Below, piece by piece: positions 8,509 through 17,153 of a stretch of 64,000 bases of DNA (position 1 is its first letter; each line of letters opens with the position of its first letter). Under the pieces are notes generated by a model, which made no database searches, was not told the DNA's origin, and worked only from the letters and a program-made list of their open reading frames with translations. The DNA comes from DATMNI01 sp035570275 (GTDB lineage Bacteria > Acidobacteriota > Terriglobia > Bryobacterales > Bryobacteraceae), in assembly GCA_035570275.1 (NCBI GenBank), contig DATMNI010000466.1, positions 1-64,000 of the forward strand. Direction: 5' to 3'. The position numbers and the translations under genes are program-made.

Positions 8509-9384
8509 TTAGGGCATGCGCGATCTTCGCTCCGCAAAGTAGCTTTCCACAGCCTGGCGCAGCGGCGGCATGGGCTCCAGCCCCGCGCGCTCCATTTTGG
8601 CATTGGAGAGCGGCGAATACCGGGGGCGGCGGGCCGGAGTCCGGTACTCCCGTTCGTTGGTAGCCAGCAGGATGGGCGCCAGTCCGGCGATCTCGAAAAT
8701 GATCCTGGCAAACTCAAACCAGGAGACCGGTGCGCCGCCGGCGATATGGAAGAGGCCTACCAGGTCGCGGTCCACCAGATCGATGGTGCGGGCGGCCAGA
8801 AGCGGCGCGTAGGTAGGGGAAGCCGCGTGGTCTTCCACCACCCGAATGGGATTCGGGCTGGCGGCCAGGCGCAGCATCAATTCGACGAAATTACCGCGCG
8901 CCGTGTTAAGACCGCCGGGGCCGAAGACCCCGGAAGTCCGCACCACCAATACCTGGTCCAGGTAGGCCTGGGCGTACAATTCGCCGGCGAGCTTGGAGAC
9001 GGCATATGCGCCCAGGGGATGGGTGGGGTCCTCCTCGATGTAGGGAACGCGGGCCGCGCCGTCGAATACGTAGTCGGTGGAGAAGTGCACCAGCCGGGCA
9101 TCCATCTGCCTGCAGGCCAGCGCCAGATTGCGGACTGCCAGCGCGTTCACCAGAAGAGCGGCTTGCGGTTCCTGTTCAGCGACATCCACCTGGTTGTAAG
9201 CCGCGGCATTGAAGACGACTTCGGCCTCATAACGGGTCAGTGCGCTCTGTACGGCCGCGGTATCGGTGATATCCACGTGCGCGCGATCCCAGGCGGTGAC
9301 GGCGTAACGCCGGGAGCGCAACTCCCGGACCAGTTCGACTCCTAGCTGGCCGCCGGCTCCAAAGACTACGGCTCTTCGGCTCAT
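8509..9384 (-). CDS. rfbD: dTDP-4-dehydrorhamnose reductase
   Basis: 291 residues from the ATG starting MSRRAVVFGAGGQLG. Extended short-chain dehydrogenase fold: the NAD(P)-binding GAGGQLG motif at residues 9-15, the family motif FNAAAYNQVDVAEQEP, catalytic region HFSTDYVFDGA and YxxxK in YAVSKLAGE. It reduces dTDP-6-deoxy-L-lyxo-4-hexulose to dTDP-L-rhamnose, the last step of rhamnose donor synthesis for envelope glycans. The other rml genes are not adjacent. An in-frame upstream start would add 39 unconserved residues and is rejected. Confidence 0.92.
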   Translation of the reverse strand: MSRRAVVFGAGGQLGVELVRELRSRRYAVTAWDRAHVDITDTAAVQSALTRYEAEVVFNAAAYNQVDVAEQEPQAALLVNALAVRNLALACRQMDARLVHFSTDYVFDGAARVPYIEEDPTHPLGAYAVSKLAGELYAQAYLDQVLVVRTSGVFGPGGLNTARGNFVELMLRLAASPNPIRVVEDHAASPTYAPLLAARTIDLVDRDLVGLFHIAGGAPVSWFEFARIIFEIAGLAPILLATNEREYRTPARRPRYSPLSNAKMERAGLEPMPPLRQAVESYFAERRSRMP

Positions 9385-9622
9385 TGGCAAACTCAGGATA
9401 CCGCATGGATGGCGGGACCGGTACCGCAAACCACGTCGCGTGCTTAAAACGCTCTCGGGATTCTGCAAAGACTCAGCGGCTGGCGCCGCGGCAGTTGTCA
9501 ATCGCCGGGGGAGGGGTTAACAACCCGCCGCAGATTGTGAATCGGATGAGCAAACTGTGGCACCAAGTCCTAACGGGCCACGCTGGCACAGCGCGGCGCG
9601 ATTCTCCTGGTCTGTTTTGTGT

Positions 9623-9976
9623 TTAGCGGCGGCGTTCCACGACGGTGTGCGCGCTCTCCATGCCTGAAAGATCCTCGGCAAACGCGCCGAACGCCTCGCT
9701 GAGTTGGCTTAGCCCGAACAAGGCTTGCTCCAGTTCCACCCCCACGAAATAACGCCCGTTCTGGCCCCGGCAATACATGGCTTCACCGAGCAGTACCGCA
9801 TCGGGCAGATGAATTTGCAGAGCGGCGCCGATGCTCACGGGAAAGGCCATCTCCAGGCCCAGACCGCGGCCGGAAGCGTTTTTCACGATACCGGTGCGCT
9901 GGATTTCGGGATCGCCGAGGATGGTGACGGGGACCACTTGATCGGCGGAAAAGCGGGATTGGCGACGTTGTTCCAT
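9623..9976 (-). CDS. PilZ-like domain protein
   Basis: 117 residues. An early RRQSRF motif and a downstream VKNASGRGLGLE segment match the c-di-GMP-binding signature of PilZ domains (RxxxR and D/N-x-S-x-x-G, with Asn in the second). The C-terminal strand YFVGVELEQAL also fits. It probably binds c-di-GMP or acts as a PilZ adaptor in the cytoplasm. No motility, cellulose or pilus genes are adjacent, so its target cannot be told from context. Confidence 0.75.
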   Translation of the reverse strand: MEQRRQSRFSADQVVPVTILGDPEIQRTGIVKNASGRGLGLEMAFPVSIGAALQIHLPDAVLLGEAMYCRGQNGRYFVGVELEQALFGLSQLSEAFGAFAEDLSGMESAHTVVERRR

Positions 9977-10012
9977 GAATAACGTATCGGCAGGGGCGGG
10001 GAAAAGTTTAAG

Positions 10013-10104
10013 AGCTTTCAGCCATCAGCGTTCAGCCATCAGCTTGAACCTGGCGCACGCGCCGGGCTGCTTGGTTTAGCTGAAAGCTGAAGGCTGATAG
10101 CTGA
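10013..10104. repeat. Interspersed inverted repeat, family B, copy 1
   Basis: Left arm AGCTTTCAGCCATCAGC with a second CAGCCATCAGCT unit; right arm AGCTGAAAGCTGAAGG plus GCTGATAGCTGA. The arms are complementary and separated by about 34 bases. It lies between the PilZ gene and the zinc-ribbon gene. A diverged inverted copy is at 13726-13788. Confidence 0.65.
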
Positions 10105-10110
10105 TCGCTT

Positions 10111-10548
10111 CTACTGCCACCGGTGCATAAAGACGATGCCGATAGTGGCCAGGGTGAGCATCAAGATCACGGCCATGATGATCTTCCTGCGGGCCGGCGT
10201 AAGCCAGTTCAGGGCTTCGGCGGCGGTCGCGGAGCCCAGGATCGACTTCATGAGCCGGCGCTGGGCCGGGCCGGGGAGGCTGCGCATTGCCTTGGCCACT
10301 TCTTTGCGGCCGCGGCGGTCCGCAATCAGGATGGTGGCGGAGTTGGAGCCGTTGGTGGATTTCAGCAGCTTGGTTCGCAGCCGGTCGGGCACCTCATCCA
10401 CGGAACGGTACACCAGATCGGAACCGCCCGCGGAAATGAGGACGGTGGATGTCTTGAAAAGTCCGGAGGCATCCGACGACTCCCCACAGTGCGGGCAGTG
10501 GGCCTCGCGATCGGCAAAATTCTTCTTGCAACGGCTGCAGGTCATCAT
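10111..10548 (-). CDS. Zinc-ribbon, tail-anchored membrane protein of unknown function
   Basis: 145 residues. The N-terminus is a double-Cys zinc ribbon (CSRC and CPHC within the first 25 residues). A polar middle follows, and the C-terminus is one hydrophobic segment (IIMAVILMLTLATIGIVF) ending in a short basic tail, so the protein is likely anchored in the membrane with the ribbon in the cytoplasm. Its ATG overlaps the stop of the LysR gene by four bases (ATGA), which implies translational coupling. No family name recognised. Confidence 0.7.
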   Translation of the reverse strand: MMTCSRCKKNFADREAHCPHCGESSDASGLFKTSTVLISAGGSDLVYRSVDEVPDRLRTKLLKSTNGSNSATILIADRRGRKEVAKAMRSLPGPAQRRLMKSILGSATAAEALNWLTPARRKIIMAVILMLTLATIGIVFMHRWQ

Positions 10549-11486
10549 ACCCCCACCCGTGGAGCCTTGGCCCGATCCGTGGTTTTGACGGCCCGGGCCC
10601 CCTGGTCTCCTACATTATCGAGCACAACTTGGATAAAACCTAAGGCTGCTTTTGACAACGCTTTGTCCTTGCGGTAAATCAGCCCCAGGCGGCGAACCAT
10701 GGGTTCGGGCGCCAAGGGGACGGTGCGGAGTTTTCCGGCGGACACCTCTTCGCGGCAGTTGGAAACAGCCAGGAAGCTGACGCCCAGTCCGGCAATGACG
10801 AAATGCTTCATCATTTCCGTGGAATCGAGCTCCATGGAGATGCGGATTTCGTCTTCCACCGGCTCCAGCCACTCGTTGAGACGGGTGCGCGTCTTGCCGT
10901 GCTTGGGGAGCACCAGGAAGTATTCCACCAGATCCCTGGGCGTCACCATGTCTTTACCTGCCAAGGGGTGGCGCGCCGGAACAATCAGCCCGATCTCGTC
11001 GGTATAAATGCTCACCACCTGCATGCGCTTTTCTTCCACCGGCAGTTGGGTGAGGCCAAAATCGGCCGAATTCTCCATGCAGGCTTCCACCACACGCGAA
11101 CCATAGGAACGCAGCACCTGGAGTTGGACCGCGGGAAACTGCTGGCGATATTCCGAAAAGACCTTGGGCAGAACGTAGATGCAGGTGGCTTCGTTGGCGG
11201 CGATGACCAGTTCGCCGCGGGGATTGGTCTCGAGCTCGGCGATGGCGTCCTGCACCCTGCGGCGCAAGTCGAGCATCTGTTCGGCGTAGCCGGCGAAGAT
11301 TTTTCCGGCCGTGGTCAGCGAGATGCGGCTGCCGAAGCGCTCGAATAACTCGGCGCGCAGTTCCTGTTCCAGTTGCCTGACCTGGGCGCTGATGGCGGGC
11401 TGGGTGCGGAAGCACGTCTGGGCGGCTTTGGAGAAGCTCTTCAGCCGGACGATTTCCAGGAAGGTATGGAGTTGATCGAAATCCAT
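10545..11486 (-). CDS. LysR-family transcriptional regulator
   Basis: 313 residues. The winged helix-turn-helix is at the N-terminus (MDFDQLHTFLEIVRLKSFSK, then TQPAISAQVRQLEQELRAEL), with the usual linker helix and a C-terminal periplasmic-binding-protein-like effector domain (RGELVIAANEATCIYVLPKV onward). LysR regulators bind T-N11-A sites and often control the divergent gene; here that is the TIGR03790-type gene starting about 80 bases away. The open frame continues far upstream on the complement of that gene, but conservation starts exactly at the chosen ATG. It is translationally coupled to the zinc-ribbon gene. Confidence 0.92.
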   Translation of the reverse strand: MDFDQLHTFLEIVRLKSFSKAAQTCFRTQPAISAQVRQLEQELRAELFERFGSRISLTTAGKIFAGYAEQMLDLRRRVQDAIAELETNPRGELVIAANEATCIYVLPKVFSEYRQQFPAVQLQVLRSYGSRVVEACMENSADFGLTQLPVEEKRMQVVSIYTDEIGLIVPARHPLAGKDMVTPRDLVEYFLVLPKHGKTRTRLNEWLEPVEDEIRISMELDSTEMMKHFVIAGLGVSFLAVSNCREEVSAGKLRTVPLAPEPMVRRLGLIYRKDKALSKAALGFIQVVLDNVGDQGARAVKTTDRAKAPRVGV

Positions 11487-11567
11487 AAACTGCCGGAGCC
11501 CGGGGCTCTTTTTTGCCAAACAGGGGCTTACCGGCTGACGTCGTATTTGGTAAGTATTGTAACAGCA

Positions 11568-12737
11568 ATGGCGTGCGATCGCGCTGGAAACCCGGCCTAT
11601 CCTGATACCATTTACACAGTGCTTCAGTGTGATGCTGTGCTCCGGTGGACGCTCCTGCTGCTGCTGGTGCCCGGCGAGGTTGCGGTTCTCCACGCCCAGA
11701 CCGGCGCCAACCTTCTTCTGGTGGTGAACGGGAGCGTTCCGCTTTCCCGCCAGATCGCGGACTACTACCGGCCACGGCGCTCGGTGCCGGTCACCAACGT
11801 CTGCGTCATTTCGACCACGGGCGAGGAAGAGATCCCATGGAGCGTCTACGAGGAGCAGATCGAGCGGCCGGTGGGCGATTGCCTGAAGAAAAACGGTCTG
11901 ACGGAAAAGGTGCTGTATATTGTGACCACTATGGGGGTGCCGCTGAAGGTGGACGGCGCCGGATCGGGAATGCAGGCCGAGCACGCCTCGGTGGATTCCG
12001 AGCTGACGCTGCTCTATTCGAAGCTGAAGGGCGGCAACTATCAGCGGGCCGGCGGCGTTCCGAACCCTTTCTTCATGAAGCGCGATGCCACGTTCGGACA
12101 CCCGCAATTTCCGATCTATCTGGTGACGCGGCTGGCGGCATACGACTTCGCGGATGTGAAGGGAATGATCGACCGTTCGCTGGCGGCGCGCAACCGGGGC
12201 AAGTTCGTCATCGATCTGAATTCGCCCAACCCCGAGCCGGGGAACAACTGGCTCCGCAACGCGGCCCTGCTGCTGCCCAAGGACCGGGTAGTGCTGGATG
12301 CCACGGCGGAGGTGCTCTACAACCAGACCGACGTGATCGCCTACGCCTCCTGGGGGTCGAACGACGACAACCGGAAGCAACGCAGGCTGCGCTTCCAATG
12401 GCTGCCGGGCGCGATTGCGGCGGAGTACGTTTCCACCAGCGCGCGCACTATGAAGAGGCCGCCGGACACGTGGACCTACACCACCTGGGAGGACAAGCAG
12501 CACTTTTACGCTGGCTCGCCGCAGGGGCTGGTGGCGGACCTGATCCACGAGGGCGCGTCCGGGGCGTCGGGAAACACTTACGAACCGTACCTGGCCGGCT
12601 GTGCGCGGCCCGATTACGTGCTGCCGGCATATTTCGAGGGGCGGAACCTGGCGGAAAGCTTCTACCTGTCGCTGATCTATTTGAGCTGGCAGGCCGTGGT
12701 GCTGGGAGATCCTTTGATGGCGTTGGGAAAGCCCTAA
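11568..12737 (+). CDS. TIGR03790-type exported protein
   Basis: About 389 residues. A hydrophobic signal-like segment (LRWTLLLLLVPGEVAVLHA) precedes family motifs: NLLLVVNGSVPLSRQIADYY, VPVTNVCVISTTGEEEI, KVLYIVTTMGVPLKV, DVIAYASWGSNDDN and the C-terminal LIYLSWQAVVLGDPLMALG. This family is found mainly in Acidobacteriota, Planctomycetes and Verrucomicrobia and has no established function. It is divergent from a LysR gene that may control it. The exact start is uncertain: GTG codons nearer the signal segment are possible. Confidence 0.82.
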   Translation: MACDRAGNPAYPDTIYTVLQCDAVLRWTLLLLLVPGEVAVLHAQTGANLLLVVNGSVPLSRQIADYYRPRRSVPVTNVCVISTTGEEEIPWSVYEEQIERPVGDCLKKNGLTEKVLYIVTTMGVPLKVDGAGSGMQAEHASVDSELTLLYSKLKGGNYQRAGGVPNPFFMKRDATFGHPQFPIYLVTRLAAYDFADVKGMIDRSLAARNRGKFVIDLNSPNPEPGNNWLRNAALLLPKDRVVLDATAEVLYNQTDVIAYASWGSNDDNRKQRRLRFQWLPGAIAAEYVSTSARTMKRPPDTWTYTTWEDKQHFYAGSPQGLVADLIHEGASGASGNTYEPYLAGCARPDYVLPAYFEGRNLAESFYLSLIYLSWQAVVLGDPLMALGKP

Positions 12738-13893
12738 GAGGGGCGGTAGTTCAGTTTGAAAAAGCCGAACCATTTCTGAGATGTATCTGGACTTTCTGCT
12801 GGAATTCCACATCGGCGGTTTGTGATACGTCCTTTATTTTTCATGTTTCTCTATTTGCCGGCCGCCGCGGTCCGCAGCGGCCAATGGGGATTGATGGAGA
12901 TCCGGAGCTTCCGGCTTCCGTTCGGCAGGAGCGTTTGTAACTTGTTACCAGCGCGCACGCATCCGCCGCGCCGTGGCAAATTGTGAATTTTGCCATGCCG
13001 GGGGCTCCAAACCGGGGCCTTGGCATGAAACCCTAGCAACGGCTTGCGTACACGAACTGGATGGCCGGGCCGTTGCAAGAGACCTTTGTTACGCGACCGC
13101 CGTGTGTTACGGCACGGTTGGGAATTGCGGCAGCACGGCGGGAGCGGCCCGCCACGGGTTCCTAGACGTGGATGCGCACCCGGCAGAAACGAGTTTTCGG
13201 CCGCCAAATCTCCGGCCTTAGCAGACGCGGCATGAGCCGCACCAGAGGGGTTTGCCGGGTAGCCAGGCATTAGCGGCGCCGTCTGCCGCTCCTGTTGGAT
13301 ACGATCCGAACCGGCGTCCCCCATTACCGGCCCATTCACGGCCGCCGAAACAATGCAAACGCCAAACGCCTTGCCGGAAAAGATCATGTAATCAGATGGT
13401 AGGCTCGTTGCCTCGCGAAGTTGTCTCTCCAGTGTAAAGATTCCGCTACCTGCCAAAGATGAAACTCTATGCAACGCAAAGGGTCAGGTGTCACGGCGTA
13501 GCGGTTCGCCCGGCCGCCTGCAATGGATGCGCCTGGCATTCCCGGATTCCTTCTGCTCCCGCTCTTTATTGACGCCGTCGACCAACAGAAATTCAATCTC
13601 TTCAGGAGCCTTCGCGGCCGGCGAAACATCCTGCGAAAAGAGTATCCCGATCCGGGAAAAGGGGGTCGCGTCGCGTTCCATCGCCTGACATTGCCGGCTG
13701 CCTGGATAGGACGTGAAGCTCTCGCTTTGAACTTTCAGCTTCAGCTAAACCATCGGCGCGCGATCGTTTCAAGCTGATGCCTGAAAGCGGCTCATGCAGA
13801 CCAGTTGCCTCTACGGACCATCCTGAGTCGCCCAGGGCGGCCGCATGGGCGGGCAGACAAACGCGCCGGCGAGGACGCCTGCGCCACGCTGCG
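12738..13893. other. Long intergenic region without a recognisable gene
   Basis: About 1.15 kb between the TIGR03790-type gene and the convergent ABC permease gene. Open frames of up to about 200 codons exist on the minus strand, but their composition is proline/arginine-rich and no family is recognised. A short one near 13484-13681 contains SQDVSPAAKAPEEIEFLLVD, which looks protein-like but is unassigned. A small inverted repeat GGCAAATTGTGAATTTTGCC lies at 12975-12994 and a family B repeat is at 13726-13788. Possibly decayed genes. Confidence 0.5.
13726..13788. repeat. Interspersed inverted repeat, family B, copy 2
   Basis: In inverted orientation to the copy at 10013-10104: GAACTTTCAGCTTCAGCTAA and TTTCAAGCTGATGCCTGAAAGC flank a GC-rich centre (GGCGCGCGATCG). 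The outer words match the complement of copy 1 with a few changes. Confidence 0.55.
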
Positions 13894-16371
13894 CTACTCT
13901 TGCCGCAGGACGCTGTTCGGGTCCATCAGCGCGGCGCGGCGCGCGGGCACATAGGCGCCAAGGACCGCGACCGACACCAGGCCCGCGGCTACCCATGCGA
14001 GGAGCGCGAGGTTGAACGCGGGAACGCCGAGGGCGGCGGTCACGGCGCGGCTCGCTATCAGGCAGAGCAGCAGTCCCAGCACCACGCCGCTGGCGGCCAG
14101 GACCATTCCCTGCTTGAGCACCATGCCCAATACTACCGCCCGATCGGCGCCGATGGCCATGCGGATTCCTATCTCGCGCGCCCGCAGACTTACCGAGTAA
14201 GATACAATGCCATAGAGACCGACTAAGGCCATCCCCAGACCTAACAGTCCCATCCAGCCAATGGCGTCGATCATGAGCCGCAAGGACGCGGTCCGGGAGT
14301 CGAATATCTCCTCCATGGTGCGGACGGAGATTACCGGCTGCCCTGCGTCGATGGAGCGCACCAGGTCGCGCAGCGGCCCGGCCACAACGCCCGAGGGCGC
14401 GGCGGTGTGCAGCAGGATGGTCATTCCCGGCCGCGGGTTCTGGGACAACGGCAGATAGATGTATTCGAACGGTGGTTCCGTGAGGAAGAAGTACTTACTC
14501 TGTTTGGCCACGCCGACGATCTCCACGGCCGGGCCGCCGGCGCCATCCAGCCGGAACCTCCGGCCTATGGCGCTGCGGTTGGGATAATACTTGCGGGCGA
14601 ATAACTCATTCACGATGGCCACCCGCGAAGCGTCCGGCCGGTCGGTCGCCTGGAATTCGCGGCCATCCACGATGGGGAGTCCCACGGTGCCGAAGTAGCC
14701 TTCGCTTACCGTGTTTGAAACCACGCTGATGGCGTCGGTGCCGGGCGCCAACTGGACGCCCTCCGGAACCAGCCGGGTAAATAAGTTGCCCGCGGGGACA
14801 ATGGGCACGGCCTGCGACAGAGCCGCCGAGTTCACCCCGTTGAGAGCACGCGCCTTGTCCAACAGGTCTTTGTAGAATTCCTGCGCCTGGTCTGGCGTGT
14901 AGCGGGCCAGCGCCGGGTTGAAACTGGCGGTGAGCAGGTGGTCCGTCCGGAATCCGGCGGGTGAGGCGAGAAGAACCAGAGCGCCGCGATAGGCCTGCGT
15001 CGCGGCGACGAGCAGCAGCAGGGCTCCGGCCACCTGCGCCACCACCAGCGTGTTGCGTCCCAGGAATCGGCGGCGTTTGCCGCCCTCGGCCTTGCCGGAC
15101 TTGAGCGCCGGCACCAGGTCGGGCCGGGTGCACTGGAGCGCGGGGACCAGTCCGAAGAGGAGGGCGCTGGCCACGGAAACGCAGAGTGCGAACAGGAGCA
15201 CCTGCGGATCCAGCTTAACGTCGAGCGATACTGGAACGTCGGCCGGGATGCGGAATTGCGAAAACATGTCCGCACCGGTTTGCGCCACCAGCAGCCCCAG
15301 GGCTCCGCTGAGCAGCGCGATCAACAGGCTTTCGGTCAGCAGTTGCCGGACCAGGCGGCCGCGGCTGGCCCCGATGGCGAGCCGCACGGCGATCTCACGC
15401 GAACGCGCGCTGGCGCGGCTCAGCATCAGGTTGGCCACGTTGGCGCAGGCGATCAGCAACACCACGCCGGCTAAGCCAACCAGCAGGAGAACCACCATGA
15501 GGGCGTAGGGATTCTGAATCAGGCGCGCGCGCAGGTCCGTGTCCACCACCAGCAGGCAGGTACGATTCGTGTCCGGGTAGGCCAGCGCGAGTTGCTGGGC
15601 GATTACGCCGGCTTCGGCTTTCGCCTGGGCCACGCTCACGCCCGACTTCAACCGGCCTTGTACGGTGAGGCTGCGCTGGGCGCGGTCGTCCAGTGGGCCG
15701 GGCCGCGGATGATCCTGCTGAAGACTGCCCGCCAGGCTCGATTCCATCGCCAGTGGGACGTAGAGGGACGAGCGGATCAGCAGTTGCGAACCGGTAAACG
15801 ATTCCGGCGTCACGCCGATCACGCGGAAGGCGATACCGTTGAGGAAGACGGCCCGGCCAATGGCATCCGGGTTCGACGCGAATTCCGTCTTCCAGAGGTC
15901 ATAACCGAGGATGACCACGGCGTCGCGTCCCTTCACCTGGTCTTCGTCGGGGCGGAAGTTACGCCCCAGGATCGGGGGGACATCCATGACCCGAAAGAAA
16001 TTGCCGCTCACCAACTGGCCGAACTTCATGCGCGGAAGGGCGGACTTGCCGGTGGCGAATCCGAATGGCGAATACTCGGATGCCGCCAAGCCATCGAAGG
16101 ATTTGCCGCGGTCGCGGAGATCGGTGTAGTCCGGGTAGGACAACCCGGAGTACTGAAAGAGGCGGCCCAAGCTCTCGCCGCGGAATTGCGACTGCACGGC
16201 GATCAGTTGGGACGCGTTCGGCACCGGCATGGGCCGGAGGATAATGGCGTTGGCCAGGCTGAACATGGCGGAGTTGGCCCCGATGCCGAGAGCCAGTGAG
16301 AGGATCGCGATCAGCGCGAAGCCGGGACTGTGGCGAAGCGTGCGCAGGGCATAGCGAAGATCCAGCAGCAT
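13894..16371 (-). CDS. ABC transporter permease, ADOP/MacB type with two FtsX domains
   Basis: 825 residues from the ATG before LLDLRYALRTLRHSPGFALI. Order: MacB_PCD-type periplasmic core after a first membrane helix (LIAILSLALGIGANSAMF), an FtsX block near residues 280-440 (VVLLLVGLAGVVLLIACANV, SARSREIAVRLAIGASRG), a second periplasmic core and a C-terminal FtsX block (LGLGMALVGLYGIVSYSV, LRAREIGIRMAIGADRAV). This two-unit permease is the acidobacterial duplicated orphan permease type; no ATPase gene is adjacent. It may export peptides, lipids or small molecules, or act as a mechanotransmission device. An in-frame GTG six codons upstream is an alternative start. Confidence 0.9.
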   Translation of the reverse strand: MLLDLRYALRTLRHSPGFALIAILSLALGIGANSAMFSLANAIILRPMPVPNASQLIAVQSQFRGESLGRLFQYSGLSYPDYTDLRDRGKSFDGLAASEYSPFGFATGKSALPRMKFGQLVSGNFFRVMDVPPILGRNFRPDEDQVKGRDAVVILGYDLWKTEFASNPDAIGRAVFLNGIAFRVIGVTPESFTGSQLLIRSSLYVPLAMESSLAGSLQQDHPRPGPLDDRAQRSLTVQGRLKSGVSVAQAKAEAGVIAQQLALAYPDTNRTCLLVVDTDLRARLIQNPYALMVVLLLVGLAGVVLLIACANVANLMLSRASARSREIAVRLAIGASRGRLVRQLLTESLLIALLSGALGLLVAQTGADMFSQFRIPADVPVSLDVKLDPQVLLFALCVSVASALLFGLVPALQCTRPDLVPALKSGKAEGGKRRRFLGRNTLVVAQVAGALLLLVAATQAYRGALVLLASPAGFRTDHLLTASFNPALARYTPDQAQEFYKDLLDKARALNGVNSAALSQAVPIVPAGNLFTRLVPEGVQLAPGTDAISVVSNTVSEGYFGTVGLPIVDGREFQATDRPDASRVAIVNELFARKYYPNRSAIGRRFRLDGAGGPAVEIVGVAKQSKYFFLTEPPFEYIYLPLSQNPRPGMTILLHTAAPSGVVAGPLRDLVRSIDAGQPVISVRTMEEIFDSRTASLRLMIDAIGWMGLLGLGMALVGLYGIVSYSVSLRAREIGIRMAIGADRAVVLGMVLKQGMVLAASGVVLGLLLCLIASRAVTAALGVPAFNLALLAWVAAGLVSVAVLGAYVPARRAALMDPNSVLRQE

Positions 16372-16531
16372 GCGCTGGGAGGTGCACACCGGGCGCCAGC
16401 GTAGCCGGCGTCTATCCGGCTACAAATGAAGGCCGCGCCGGATGAGCCTGTTGGGCCTGCTGTCCGCTTGTGGGACCGGGTCTTCGCGTGCGGGACGGAT
16501 CAGGCGCGGTCCCACCCGTCATCGCACCGGA

Positions 16532-16888
16532 TCACTTCTTGGTGGCGGACCAGGTAGCCTTCTCGTCGATGCCCGCGTACACAGCCGTGCCTTTCATAGC
16601 GGTCGGGCCCTCGATAGTGCCCTTGTAGCTGACCGTTATCTTTTGGCCGCCCACGTCGCCGTCGAATCCGAATTCGATGGCATTCCCCTTCACCGACCCG
16701 GCGATCTTGGCTTCACCAAAAATCTGGCTCTTGAACGTTCCCGTGAGTTGTTCCCCCTCCTGCTGGAAGACGACTGTCGGGCTTCCGCTACCCTGGGTCG
16801 TCTCCACGGTCAGTTGCCAGGTACCGGTGACATCGGCCGCAAACGCGAAAGACATGCAAAGCATCAGCGCGCAGATCCGTTTGAGCAT
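16532..16888 (-). CDS. Small exported beta-sheet protein of unknown function
   Basis: 118 residues. The start is fixed by GGAGGAA four bases before the ATG and by the signal peptide that follows (KRICALMLCMSFAFAADV). The mature part alternates short polar and hydrophobic stretches with glycines (VTGTWQLTVETTQG, QEGEQLTGTFKS, KITVSYKGTIEGP), as in small secreted beta-barrel proteins. Homologues with the same opening are common in Acidobacteriota, without known role. A longer in-frame opening upstream has no conserved content. Confidence 0.75.
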   Translation of the reverse strand: MLKRICALMLCMSFAFAADVTGTWQLTVETTQGSGSPTVVFQQEGEQLTGTFKSQIFGEAKIAGSVKGNAIEFGFDGDVGGQKITVSYKGTIEGPTAMKGTAVYAGIDEKATWSATKK

Positions 16889-17153
16889 GGTTTCCTCCGC
16901 GATTACGATATCAGAATCCAAGCCCGGCGAGAGAGAGGCGAGGCCGGGAACCGAGGACGACGACGCGGACGGGAAGACGACGACGGCGCGATAAGTACTC
17001 ACAGGGCCAGCTCTAACAACTCCGGCGTGTCATGCGGGTAGCCACTCGCCAACTGGGCCGACGACTCGCAACCTCCCCTTCGCTCGGTTGCCTCCGGATT
17101 CGCCCGGGCTGGCCGGCTTTGCGCACCCGCGACATTCTCCGGACGATGAACGT

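Noticed and set aside
11487..12812. Upstream extension of the LysR frame
   Set aside because: Complement of the TIGR03790-type gene; LysR similarity begins exactly at the ATG at 11486.
12851..13474. 207-codon open frame on the minus strand
   Set aside because: No family, Arg/Pro/Gly-rich, no ribosome-binding site; not supported as a gene.
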